This document shows positions 8,851 through 16,100 of a stretch of DNA of 64,000 nucleotides, piece after piece. The position numbers and the translations under genes were made by a program. Below the pieces are notes generated by a model that was not told where the DNA came from, did not search any database, and was given only the letters and a program-made list of their open reading frames with translations. How positions within the stretch are numbered: the first letter of the stretch is position 1; every line of letters begins with the position of its first letter. The DNA is from Gillisella vitis (GTDB lineage: Bacteria; Pseudomonadota; Alphaproteobacteria; Rhizobiales; Rhizobiaceae): NCBI RefSeq assembly GCF_021559775.1, contig NZ_CP056048.1, forward strand, positions 806,001 to 870,000, read 5' to 3'.

Positions 8851-9501
8851 ATGCTGAAAATCGATGATGCCATTGGTCTGATTATTGACGGAACGCACGA
8901 AGCCAATCGAAAATATCTGCGCATGTCGGGGGGCGCTACCGTTCATGAATATGGGATAGAGCCTTTGATTTCGGCGACGATTGCCGAAACGCTGTATAAT
9001 TCAGGCGCCCAGAGAGGAGAGGAGTGCTTCGTTACTCTGGAAACGACGTGCTGGGAGCTGGTGAAGTGGTCACTGGGTGGCGAGGTGGAAGACAGTGTTT
9101 ACAAGGATAGCGACGGGCAGAGGGCCGACGTCGTTTACTGGAATCGGCATAATTTGCCGGAAGGCGTGGTTGAGGTAAAACGGCATTTTTCCTTTTCAAA
9201 CTGCGAAGATGATATCCGCAAAATCTCTTCGCTTTTGTCGCGTCTGGATACTCAGGAGGAAGGTACGTTGAAATGGGGCGCTGTTGCTTCCATGAGAGAA
9301 ACGACCAATACTTCTACCAAGGACAAGAAAGCTGTGCTGAAAGACTTTCTCAGCAAATGTGAAGAGAAGTTCCCGGATTTTACGTTCAAAGGACGATGCG
9401 AAGAAGTTGAGGTCGAGGCAGATTCCGCTGTTAAGAAGCGGCGTCCGGAATTGACCGCCTTTCAGGCCTATGCAGTGCTCTTCAGGAGAAAGAAGGAATA
9501 G
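8851..9501 (+). CDS. Nuclease-like hypothetical protein inserted in glcDEF
   Basis: A 216-residue protein not known to belong to glycolate operons. ATG at 8851 is chosen because AGGGGGATTGAA precedes it; 8815 is the frame-open alternative. Visible pattern: HEYGIEPLISATIAETL (an early glutamate helix), GQRADVVYW, a short strand, then PEGVVEVKRH. The spacing E...D-x(n)-ExK is that of PD-(D/E)XK restriction-endonuclease-fold proteins. The C-terminal part is lysine/glutamate rich with RRPELTAFQAYAVLF. Its stop TAG abuts the glcF GTG, so it is built into the operon, yet its GC content is visibly lower than that of glcE and glcF, which suggests acquisition. The function is not established; no methyltransferase, toxin or antitoxin partner adjoins it. 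Confidence 0.6.
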   Translation: MLKIDDAIGLIIDGTHEANRKYLRMSGGATVHEYGIEPLISATIAETLYNSGAQRGEECFVTLETTCWELVKWSLGGEVEDSVYKDSDGQRADVVYWNRHNLPEGVVEVKRHFSFSNCEDDIRKISSLLSRLDTQEEGTLKWGAVASMRETTNTSTKDKKAVLKDFLSKCEEKFPDFTFKGRCEEVEVEADSAVKKRRPELTAFQAYAVLFRRKKE

Positions 9502-10815
9502 GTGCAGACCAATTTTTCCATAACCCAACTTGCCGATCCAAAAACCGCTGAAGCCGAGAGCATCCTGCGCCGTTGCGTGCATTGCGGCTTCTGCACCGCG
9601 ACCTGTCCCACCTATGTCACGCTTGGCAATGAGTTGGACAGTCCGCGCGGGCGCATCTATCTGATCAAGGATATGCTGGAAAACGGGCGGGCGGCGGATG
9701 AGGAAATCGTCACGCATATCGACCGATGTCTGTCCTGTCTGGCCTGTACGACGACCTGTCCCTCCGGTGTCGATTATATGCATCTGGTCGACCATGCGCG
9801 CAACCATATCGAAAATACCTATAAGAGGCCGCTTGCCGACCGGTTGATCCGCAAGATGCTGGCGGCGGTGCTGCCTTATCCGGGGCGTATGCGGGTGGCG
9901 CTGGCCTTTGCCCGGCTCGGACGCCCCTTTGCGCCACTGATGGAGCGTGTTGCCGCCTTGAAGCCGATGGCGGCGATGTTGCGACTGGCACCTCAGGATG
10001 TGCCTTATCCATCGCCCATCTCACGCCCGGGTTTGCATTCGGCGCGGGGTAATCGCAAAGGCCGGGTGGCGCTTCTGACCGGCTGTGCTCAGTCGGTGCT
10101 TGATCCCGGTATAAATGACGCAACTGTTGCGCTTCTGACCCGGTTCGGCATCGAAGTCGTTGTTCCCAAGGGGGAGGGCTGCTGCGGGGCGCTTGTGCAT
10201 CACATGGGGCGTGAGACGGATGCGCTTGCCGCAGCGAGGCGTAATATTGATGCCTGGATGGTGGAGATCGGGTCGGGTGAGATAAGCGGTCTGGATGCCA
10301 TCGTTATCACCACATCCGGCTGTGGCACCACCATCAAGGATTACGGCCATATGTTGCGCCACGACCCGGTCTATAGCGCCAAGGCCGCACGGGTTTCTGC
10401 GTTGGCCAAGGACGTGAGCGAGTACCTCTCCAGTCTGGATCTGGCGCAGCAGGCGGATAAGGGCGTGACCGTTGCCTATCATTCCGCCTGTTCGCTGCAA
10501 CACGGCCAGAAAGTAACGGCCTTACCGAAATTACTGCTGAAAACGGCGGGCTTTACGGTCCGGGATCCGGCGGAGGGGCATTTATGCTGCGGCTCGGCTG
10601 GAACCTATAATATTCTCCAGCCGGACATTTCGCAGCAATTGAAAGCCCGCAAACTGCGCAACATCCAGGCGGTCAATCCCGATGTCATTGCTGCCGGTAA
10701 TATTGGCTGTATGACTCAGATCGGTTCGGGAACCGACATCCCTGTCGTCCACACTGTCGAATTGCTCAACTGGGCGTTTGGCGGAGAAAAACCCCAGAAA
10801 TTAAAGGATTTATAA
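9502..10815 (+). CDS. glcF: Glycolate oxidase iron-sulfur subunit GlcF
   Basis: Iron-sulfur subunit passing electrons from the GlcDE flavins to the quinone pool at the membrane. The 437 residues contain two [4Fe-4S] ferredoxin motifs, CVHCGFCTATCPTY near residue 25 and CLSCLACTTTCPSG near 75, and two CCG domains (GEGCCGALVHH and HLCCGSAGTYN). The start is GTG, directly adjacent to the stop of the preceding nuclease-like gene; GGAGAAAGAAGGA supplies the ribosome site from inside that gene. Translation is therefore likely coupled to the inserted gene. Confidence 0.94.
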   Translation: MQTNFSITQLADPKTAEAESILRRCVHCGFCTATCPTYVTLGNELDSPRGRIYLIKDMLENGRAADEEIVTHIDRCLSCLACTTTCPSGVDYMHLVDHARNHIENTYKRPLADRLIRKMLAAVLPYPGRMRVALAFARLGRPFAPLMERVAALKPMAAMLRLAPQDVPYPSPISRPGLHSARGNRKGRVALLTGCAQSVLDPGINDATVALLTRFGIEVVVPKGEGCCGALVHHMGRETDALAAARRNIDAWMVEIGSGEISGLDAIVITTSGCGTTIKDYGHMLRHDPVYSAKAARVSALAKDVSEYLSSLDLAQQADKGVTVAYHSACSLQHGQKVTALPKLLLKTAGFTVRDPAEGHLCCGSAGTYNILQPDISQQLKARKLRNIQAVNPDVIAAGNIGCMTQIGSGTDIPVVHTVELLNWAFGGEKPQKLKDL

Positions 10816-10879
10816 TCGCAGTATGCAAGGATCGGTTTTTTAGCAACCCTGTTGCTGGGTCCTGTCTGGAGGGCGGGCG

Positions 10880-11365
10880 ATGATAAACCGATTTGTATTG
10901 ATCGTGAATGAAGCCGTGGTGATTTTGGCCTGCCTGACACCAGGGGCTGAGGCCATGGATCGTTATTATTGCGCGGTGGATGATGGCCAACTGAAATTGT
11001 CGATAGAGGCCGCTTTCAAGGAAGAGCCAGGCTGGCCGCTGGGAAATCTTCGCGGTGTCATGGTGTTCAAGCCGGGGCAGGGCGTGTCGGGCGAGGATAG
11101 GACAGTGACCGGCGCGGTTCGGCTTGCCATGGCTGACATGGTGCAATCCAGACGTGACGATCGGAGCTTTCAGCTTAGCACCTCCTCCACCTCAGGCGAC
11201 GGTGGGGAAATGATGAGTGTCGACATAGTGTTGAAGGCCAGCGTGCAGGGAGAGGATATCAACCGTTTTGCCGGCAGCTACGCCGTGACGGTGCGACCGC
11301 AAGGCAACACCCATCCCGCTGCCGCAGTGGAGCGGGATGGTGCGTTGAATTGCAAGCGTTTCTGA
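10880..11365 (+). CDS. Secreted hypothetical protein
   Basis: A 161-residue protein with a hydrophobic N-terminal stretch (FVLIVNEAVVILACL) ending in PGAEA-M, consistent with a Sec signal peptide cleaved after residue 25. The mature part has two cysteines (YYCAVDD near its start and LNCKRF at its end) that could form a disulfide tying the termini. A good ribosome site, GGAGGGCGGGCG, precedes ATG. No family was recognised. It is 64 bp after glcF on the same strand and convergent with the GST gene; the two stops are 26 bp apart. Confidence 0.7.
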   Translation: MINRFVLIVNEAVVILACLTPGAEAMDRYYCAVDDGQLKLSIEAAFKEEPGWPLGNLRGVMVFKPGQGVSGEDRTVTGAVRLAMADMVQSRRDDRSFQLSTSSTSGDGGEMMSVDIVLKASVQGEDINRFAGSYAVTVRPQGNTHPAAAVERDGALNCKRF

Positions 11366-11391
11366 TCAGGTCAGCTCGATCAAGATGAGCC

Positions 11392-12102
11392 TCACACTGG
11401 GCGCGGAGGAATATTCAGACCCTTTTGGCTGGCGGGACGGGCTTCGCCGCGAGCGGCCCAATCCATGACGGCGGGATAATTGGAGAGACCAATGACCTCG
11501 GCGGCTTCATAACCAGCGGTAATGCACCGCACCCACGGCCAGGTGGCGATATCGGCAATGCTGTACTCGTCACCGGCAAGCCAGGGACGATGCGCAAGCT
11601 CGGCTTCGAGTACGGACAGCAAGCGACGGGTTTCGTCGCGATAACGCTCCGTCGGGTAGGAGTTGTTGGCGACCTTATCGGCGGCATATTTGTGGAAATG
11701 GCCGAACTGGCCAAACATCGGCCCGACGCCGCCCATCTGGAAGAACAGCCATTGCAGGACGCTGTAGCGGCTGGGGCCGTCCTTTGGCAAAAGCCGTCCG
11801 GTCTTTTCGGCCAGATAGACCAGAATCGCACCCGATTCAAACACGCCGATCGGTTTTCCATCCGGTCCATGCGGGTCGAGGATAGCCGGGATGCGGCCAT
11901 TCGGATTGAGCGAGACGAATTCTGGCGACTTCTGCGAATTGTCGGAAAACGTCACCAGATGCGCCTCATAGGGCAGTTCCAGTTCTTCCAGCGCAATCGA
12001 TACCTTGACGCCATTTGGTGTCGGCAGCGAATAGAGCTGAATGATCTCTGGATTTTGGGCAGGCCAGCGCTGGGTGATCGGGAAGGAAGAAAGGTCAGTC
12101 AT
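11392..12102 (-). CDS. Glutathione S-transferase, YghU/YfcG (Nu-class)-like
   Basis: A 236-residue cytosolic GST. The N-terminal thioredoxin-like domain carries LYSLPTPNGVKVSIALEEL and LNPNGRIPAILDP with the ES pair (VFESGAILVYLAEKTGRLL) that grips glutathione; the helical C-terminal domain has QWLFFQMGGVGPMFGQ, typical of the Ure2p-like YghU/YfcG group, and AGDEYSIADIATWPW. Members of that group bind two glutathiones and act as disulfide-bond reductases, but the physiological substrate here is unknown. A ribosome site AGGAT precedes the ATG. It stands alone, convergent with the secreted protein gene and divergent from the DoxX gene. Confidence 0.9.
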   Translation of the reverse strand: MTDLSSFPITQRWPAQNPEIIQLYSLPTPNGVKVSIALEELELPYEAHLVTFSDNSQKSPEFVSLNPNGRIPAILDPHGPDGKPIGVFESGAILVYLAEKTGRLLPKDGPSRYSVLQWLFFQMGGVGPMFGQFGHFHKYAADKVANNSYPTERYRDETRRLLSVLEAELAHRPWLAGDEYSIADIATWPWVRCITAGYEAAEVIGLSNYPAVMDWAARGEARPASQKGLNIPPRPV

Positions 12103-12268
12103 GACAATATCCTAATGAATGCCAGGGTGTCGAAGGTGGTCGTTGTTCTCAAATTGTGAACGATACGTCAATTATTGTCCACCTATCTGAAACAGTAGAG
12201 ATGTGGGAAAACGGCTTCACAGTTTTCTAACCAATTTGCGTCCCGCAGTCATCACACTGGAGCCTTCC

Positions 12269-12715
12269 ATGTCAAATACCAATAACGCGATCCTTCTGCT
12301 CGCCAGAATTCTTCTCTCCTTCATCTTCATTCTGTCTGGCTTTGGCAAACTGACCGATCCGGCTTCCACGGCCGGCATGATCACGGGCGCTGGACTGCCT
12401 GCTGCGACGGCTCTGGCCTATCTGGCCGGTGCGTTTGAGTTGATCACCGGTCTTTCCGTCCTCGTCGGCTTTCAGACGAAGATCGTCGGCTGGGCCTTGG
12501 CGCTGTTTTGCATCTTCACCGGCGCTGTCTTCCATAGCGGCACGGTTGCCGTTCCCGGCTGGCCGGATGCAGCACTGGGCTGGATCAACACGCTGAACGG
12601 CATCATGATGATGAAGAACTTCACCCTTGCTGGCGCTTATATCCTGCTGGCAACGGTTGGAGCAGGCGCCTACTCGCTCGACGCCCGTCGCGGTGGTAAG
12701 CTGGCTCTTGCCTGA
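12269..12715 (+). CDS. DoxX family membrane protein
   Basis: A 148-residue inner-membrane protein with four hydrophobic spans and the DoxX signature: ARILLSFIFILSGFGKLTDP in the first span, then GAGLPAATALAYLAGAFELITGL and a C-terminal helix before a basic tail. DoxX/YqjF-type proteins are linked to redox and electrophile stress, but the reaction is unsettled. ATG at 12269 follows CTGGAG; the frame is open upstream to 12203 but without a ribosome site. An intrinsic terminator follows at 12791-12822. It is divergent from the GST gene. Confidence 0.88.
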   Translation: MSNTNNAILLLARILLSFIFILSGFGKLTDPASTAGMITGAGLPAATALAYLAGAFELITGLSVLVGFQTKIVGWALALFCIFTGAVFHSGTVAVPGWPDAALGWINTLNGIMMMKNFTLAGAYILLATVGAGAYSLDARRGGKLALA

Positions 12716-12790
12716 TATGCAGGTGGCTATTCAATATAGCCGATAAAAGTTTCCTGTATCGAGCGGCTCTTTAAAGCCGGGATAAATACA

Positions 12791-12822
12791 AAGGCCCGCC
12801 GGAGCGATCCGACGGGCTTTTT
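12791..12822 (+). terminator. Intrinsic terminator after doxX-like gene
   Basis: A nine-pair stem with one mismatch (GCCCGCCGG with CCGACGGGC) around a GA-rich loop is followed by CTTTTTGC. It lies 76 bp after the DoxX stop. Confidence 0.8.
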
Positions 12823-12867
12823 GCTTTGAACGGCATGCTGTTATGGATCACGGTCATCGGCTGGTCA

Positions 12868-12904
12868 TTTGTCAGGGAAAGGAACCCCTGTTTTCCCTGA
12901 CAAA
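12868..12904. repeat. Perfect 13-bp stem palindrome (family-1 related)
   Basis: TTTGTCAGGGAAA at 12868-12880 pairs perfectly with 12892-12904 around an 11-base loop. The arms match the ends of the family-1 elements (CCCTGACAAA followed by TCTAAA). It sits 13 bp beyond the stop of the small peptide gene on the minus strand and could terminate it. Confidence 0.75.
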
Positions 12905-12916
12905 CTCTAAACAGCC

Positions 12917-13048
12917 TTAGCCACCGTGAGGGCCGGAGCAAACCTTGGTGAACGGATTGCAGACCCCTGCGTTTGCTATGGTGAGTGTTTCACCGGTACC
13001 CAAGAACAGCGAGATAATAAGAAGTGCCTTCATGTGATATTTCATCAT
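12917..13048 (-). CDS. Small secreted two-cysteine peptide
   Basis: A 43-codon frame starting with two consecutive Met codons (13048 or 13045). Translation reads a basic start MKYHMKALL, a hydrophobic core LIISLFLG, a possible AxA-like site TIANAG, and a mature tail VCNPFTKVCSGPHGG. That is the design of a Sec-exported peptide of about 16 residues with two cysteines. CTGGGGGTA lies directly upstream; its spacing fits the second ATG better. It is followed by a 13-bp hairpin and preceded by a very AT-rich region suited to a strong promoter. No family was recognised; without homologues the call rests on frame, ribosome site and signal-peptide design. Confidence 0.6.
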   Translation of the reverse strand: MMKYHMKALLIISLFLGTGETLTIANAGVCNPFTKVCSGPHGG

Positions 13049-13400
13049 TACCCCCAGATATGATTGAAATAATAATCACGGAGACAATATAAAAATATTT
13101 TTTATAGCGCATCCGTGGCAATCAGTTAGGTGTTTGTTTTGCGATAAGTCAATTATTTTTTATGAGCATAAAATCATTAAATGATATTTTCTATATAAGT
13201 TAATACAAAAAATGTCGTAAAAACGATATTTTAAATCAATTTAAGAGCTGACATGCGCCATAAAAAATTTTAAATAAAAATCATAATAAATCATAAAAAA
13301 ATAAATAGTTACCAAAAATACACTGCCTGCGCGCCTTTGTTTTCGAAAAAATACTTATATATAAATTTCTATTTATTGAGATGGAATGGTCCCAAAGAAA
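13049..13400. other. Very AT-rich gene-free stretch
   Basis: Between 13080 and 13390 the DNA is strikingly AT-rich with many poly-A/T runs, unlike the surrounding roughly 60 percent GC genome. No gene with a plausible product was found in any frame. It likely contains the promoter of the small peptide gene on the minus strand and may be a nucleoid-protein binding region or a remnant of foreign DNA. Confidence 0.55.
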
Positions 13401-13432
13401 AAGCCCAGCGTCTATTTAGACCCTGGGCTTTT
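13401..13432 (-). terminator. Intrinsic terminator of hisZ-hisG
   Basis: On the minus strand AAGCCCAGGGTCT pairs with AGACGCTGGGCTT (one mismatch) around a short AT loop, followed by TTTCTTT. It lies about 64 bp after the hisG stop. Confidence 0.85.
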
Positions 13433-13495
13433 ACGTCATTATTGAATTTGGGAAGTGTAGGAAGCGGTCTGCTACATTATGTCTGCTCTGATAAT

Positions 13496-14188
13496 TCAGA
13501 GTGCGCTTCTGACCGCGTCGATGATTCTGGCGATCTGGGCATTGCCTTCATGCTCAGGTTTGCGGGCGCGGACCAGGCAGGCCTGCGAACGCAGAATGAC
13601 CCCATCACCCAGCACTTTCAGGTGGTTGGCCTTCAGCGTCGAGCCGGTGGAGGTGATATCAACGATTATGTCGGCCTGGCCAGCGGCGGGCGCGCCTTCG
13701 GTGGCGCCGAGGCTTTCGACGATCCGGTAAAGCTGGATACCATGTTGACGGGAGAAGAACTGCTGGGTCAGGCGCCAGTATTTGGTGGCTATCGCCAATC
13801 TTCGGCCATGGCGGGCGCGAAATTCCTGCGCCACATCCCCCAGATCAGCCATGCTGTCCACGTCCAGCCAGATATCCGGCACGGCGACCACCACATCGGC
13901 ATGGCCAAAGCCGAGCCGTGCGGCGATTTCCACCCGCTTGTCGGCATCCGCCAGCTCTTCACGGATCAAATCTTCACCGGTGACGCCGAAATCGACGGTT
14001 CCATTGCCGATTTCGCGGGAAATTTCCGAGGCGGAAAGATAGGCAATCTCGATATCCTCGCCTTCGACCCGGCCGCGATAGGAGCGGTCATTGCCGACAG
14101 CGGTAATGGTCAGCCCTGCACGGGCAAAAATCGCCGAGGCGTCTTCCTTCATCCGGCCCTTGGAGGGCAATCCGATGGTAATGGTCAT
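13496..14188 (-). CDS. hisG: ATP phosphoribosyltransferase catalytic subunit, short form
   Basis: Catalyses the first step of histidine synthesis, ATP plus PRPP to phosphoribosyl-ATP. At 230 residues it is the short HisG form, lacking the C-terminal regulatory domain and requiring HisZ, which is encoded immediately upstream. Visible signatures are LPSKGRMKEDA at the N-terminus, DFGVTGEDLI, and the PRPP loop IIVDITSTGSTLKANHL. ATG at 14188 overlaps the hisZ stop by one base (TGATG), which also identifies it over the frame-open 14224. A terminator follows at 13401-13432. HisS, usually next to hisZ in rhizobia, is 1.6 kb away here. Confidence 0.95.
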   Translation of the reverse strand: MTITIGLPSKGRMKEDASAIFARAGLTITAVGNDRSYRGRVEGEDIEIAYLSASEISREIGNGTVDFGVTGEDLIREELADADKRVEIAARLGFGHADVVVAVPDIWLDVDSMADLGDVAQEFRARHGRRLAIATKYWRLTQQFFSRQHGIQLYRIVESLGATEGAPAAGQADIIVDITSTGSTLKANHLKVLGDGVILRSQACLVRARKPEHEGNAQIARIIDAVRSAL

Positions 14189-15306
14189 CAGCGCGCCCTC
14201 GCCAGTTCGATGCGGTCCAGCCACAGTGAGAAGCCGACGGCGGGAATGGTGTGTTTTGCACCGAGAAGCGTCAACAAACGGTCGAACCGTCCGCCACCGG
14301 CCAAAACGGCGGGTTCGCCGGAAAGCGCCACTTCAAACACCAGACCGGTGTAATAATCCAGCGGCCTGCCAAAGGCGGCGCGATAGGTGATCCGGGAGAG
14401 ATCGACGCCAAGGTCGGCCAGTGCGGCGATCCTTGCCTCAAATCCGTCAAGAGCCGCACCCAGCGACAGACCCGCGGCATCAGCAAAGCCCGCCAAGGCT
14501 GCGGCGGCTTCGCTCAGCGGCAATTCCAGCGACAGGAACTCGCGCAGCAGCAACAGGGCCGCGCCATCCAGCCGGGTTTCCGCCAGCGCCAGCTTTTCCT
14601 TCAGCCGAGCGGCAATTTCGCGCGGGCTGCGGCTGGCATTGGTGGAATAGCCGGTGTCTTCCATGGTCCGGTCGAGATGGGCGATCAGCCCTGTTTCGTC
14701 GCCTGACGATAGCAGCGCTTCCACAGCGGGATCGAGACCATGCGCCGTTTGCGGGCTGGCCAGGGTTTTCAACAATTGATCGAGATGGGTGCTGTCGCCA
14801 AACGCCTGGATCAGCCGTCTTTGCCAACCGGAGGGTAGACCCAGTGTCTTGACCACCGCCTCAAACACCGCCTGATCGCCGAGCATCACGGTCAGAGGCC
14901 GTCCGGGCAGCAGCTTGTGCAGAATGCCGATGGCATCATTAATGGCGCGGGCATCGGCGCGGGCCGTGGCTGGCTCGCCAAGATCTTCAATACCGGCCTG
15001 ATAGAATTCATTGCCGCCTTCGCGACGCTGACGAAACACTTCACCCAGATAGGCGTAGCGTTTTGGCGTGCCGGTGGCGTTTTCGATATGGCTGAGACAG
15101 ACGGGAATGGTGAATTCCGGTCGCAGACACAGGCTTTCGCCAGTCTCGCTTTCGGTAAGGAAAATTCGGCGGCGCAGATCCTCGCCCGCCATATCCAGAA
15201 ACGGCTCGGCGGGCTGGATAACCGGGGTATCGACCCTTGCTGCGCCACGCGCGGCAAAATCATCAAGAAGAGCGCCGGCGAAATCCGGCATGTTTATCAG
15301 AGGCAT
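14188..15306 (-). CDS. hisZ: ATP phosphoribosyltransferase regulatory subunit HisZ
   Basis: A catalytically inactive paralogue of histidyl-tRNA synthetase that activates short HisG and confers histidine feedback. The 372 residues follow the class II synthetase fold: an N-terminal segment with ESLCLRPEFTIPVCLSHI (motif 2-like) and YLGEVFRQRREGGNEFYQAG, then RAAFGRPLDYYTGLVFEV and AVLAGGGRFDRLLTLLG near the C-terminus. The anticodon-binding domain of HisS is absent, as is usual for HisZ. It is translationally coupled to hisG by a one-base overlap. Confidence 0.94.
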   Translation of the reverse strand: MPLINMPDFAGALLDDFAARGAARVDTPVIQPAEPFLDMAGEDLRRRIFLTESETGESLCLRPEFTIPVCLSHIENATGTPKRYAYLGEVFRQRREGGNEFYQAGIEDLGEPATARADARAINDAIGILHKLLPGRPLTVMLGDQAVFEAVVKTLGLPSGWQRRLIQAFGDSTHLDQLLKTLASPQTAHGLDPAVEALLSSGDETGLIAHLDRTMEDTGYSTNASRSPREIAARLKEKLALAETRLDGAALLLLREFLSLELPLSEAAAALAGFADAAGLSLGAALDGFEARIAALADLGVDLSRITYRAAFGRPLDYYTGLVFEVALSGEPAVLAGGGRFDRLLTLLGAKHTIPAVGFSLWLDRIELARAR

Positions 15307-15370
15307 TGACTATCCCGGTCAGTTACGCATGCATTCGGGATAATCCGAACACCACCCTTTGACTGTTATG

Positions 15371-15478
15371 TCAATGATGGGTCTGGCTATGCTGCCATTT
15401 TTTATAGGCCAGCAGGCCCCCGGCCAGAACCAGCAGGCCAAGCGGCATGACAGTGTAGATCTGCTCAAAACTTGTCAC
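15371..15478 (-). CDS. Possible 35-residue single-span membrane peptide
   Basis: A GTG-started frame on the minus strand encodes MTSFEQIYTV, a hydrophobic span MPLGLLVLAGGLLAY, and a basic tail KKWQHSQTHH. GGAG lies 8-9 bases ahead of the GTG. The single helix with positive C-terminal flank is typical of small bacterial membrane proteins. It lies 64 bp upstream of hisZ on the same strand, so it may be part of that transcript. The call rests on frame, ribosome site and composition only; no homologue is known to me. Confidence 0.4.
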   Translation of the reverse strand: MTSFEQIYTVMPLGLLVLAGGLLAYKKWQHSQTHH

Positions 15479-15508
15479 TGTTTCATCTCCAGAATAGAGA
15501 ACCTACCA

Positions 15509-15553
15509 GTTTGGCAGGGAAAAGTGGACCCCGGTTTTCCCGAAAAGACAAAC
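15509..15553 (-). repeat. Family-1 intergenic palindrome, reverse orientation
   Basis: Read on the minus strand it gives GTTTGTCTTTTCGGGAAAAC, then CGGGGTCCACTTTTCCCTGC and CAAAC, matching the 3' half of the copies at 29233-29344 and 52214-52320. The arms GTTTG/CAAAC and GGGAAAA/TTTTCCC can pair. Confidence 0.75.
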
Positions 15554-15617
15554 GATAACAAAAGAATCGATCGTCTCTGAGGTTCGGAAAGCATAGTACA
15601 CGCCGCAAATGTTTTTC

Positions 15618-15813
15618 GGCTTCGCCGCCCCCTCATCCGGCTGCCGCCACCTTCTCCCCGATGGGGAGAAGAGACCTGCGGCATCCTTGTGCCTTCTCCG
15701 CGCAGCAAAAGCGGTTTCCCGCAGCCTCACGATGAGGCTCAGTGCTGTCGTGTTGACCTCTTCTCCCCAGCGGGGAGAAGTCCCCGGCAGGGGGATGAGG
15801 GGGGGGCGAAGCC
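15618..15813. mobile_element. RIME/MITE-like element with terminal inverted repeats
   Basis: The outer ends (GGCTTCGCCGCCCCCTCATC at 15618 and the complement ending at 15813) form imperfect terminal inverted repeats of about 28 bp. Inside are two near-identical hairpins, CTTCTCCCC-gat-GGGGAGAAG at 15651-15671 and CTTCTCCCC-agc-GGGGAGAAG at 15760-15780. There is no open frame for a transposase. The structure resembles the Rhizobium-specific intergenic mosaic elements (RIME) with two large palindromes. It interrupts the coding frame at 15503-16048, so it probably moved in. Confidence 0.7.
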
Positions 15814-16100
15814 AATTCATCAAGTGACGTCGTGTTGCCAGAAAAATCCAGAAGACGAAGCCGAGTAACGGTAATTTATGGTCGCCATTCGGCGAAAGAC
15901 TGCTGGCGGCTATCGGTGCGGCCACGCCGACCGTAAGGGAAACGGTGGACAGCCGGTCGAACCATGAGGCTTCGAGCTTTTTCATCTCGTTCCACTGTGA
16001 AACGGGAATGGGCGCGCTGTGTTGCAAAGCTGTCTCCGTGGCCTGCACCGCTGCTTCACTCTATCTTAGCTTGAACAGACAGTCACCACATTGCCTCCCG

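Larger units (their letters stand above)
15503..16048 (-). pseudogene. Membrane-protein gene truncated by a MITE-like element
   Basis: The frame begins with GTG at 16048 (an internal ATG at 15985 is an alternative) and encodes about 80 ordinary residues: a polar start, MKKLEASWFDRLSTVSL, and two hydrophobic segments, VGVAAPIAASSL and LPLLGFVFWIFLATRRH. From 15813 downward the codons derive from a 196-bp inverted-repeat element and then from a family-1 palindrome, giving low-complexity arginine/proline-rich sequence. I infer a small two-span membrane protein whose natural C-terminus was replaced when the element inserted. Whether the hybrid protein is made is unknown. Confidence 0.4.

Noticed and set aside
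13337..14353. 338-residue frame on the plus strand
   Set aside because: It overlaps hisG and the hisZ end in antisense and begins in AT-rich non-coding DNA and the terminator.
15618..15813. CRISPR-like or IS element reading of the repeated CTTCTCCCC hairpins
   Set aside because: Only two hairpins, unequal spacing, and no transposase or cas genes; inverted ends point to a MITE/RIME element.
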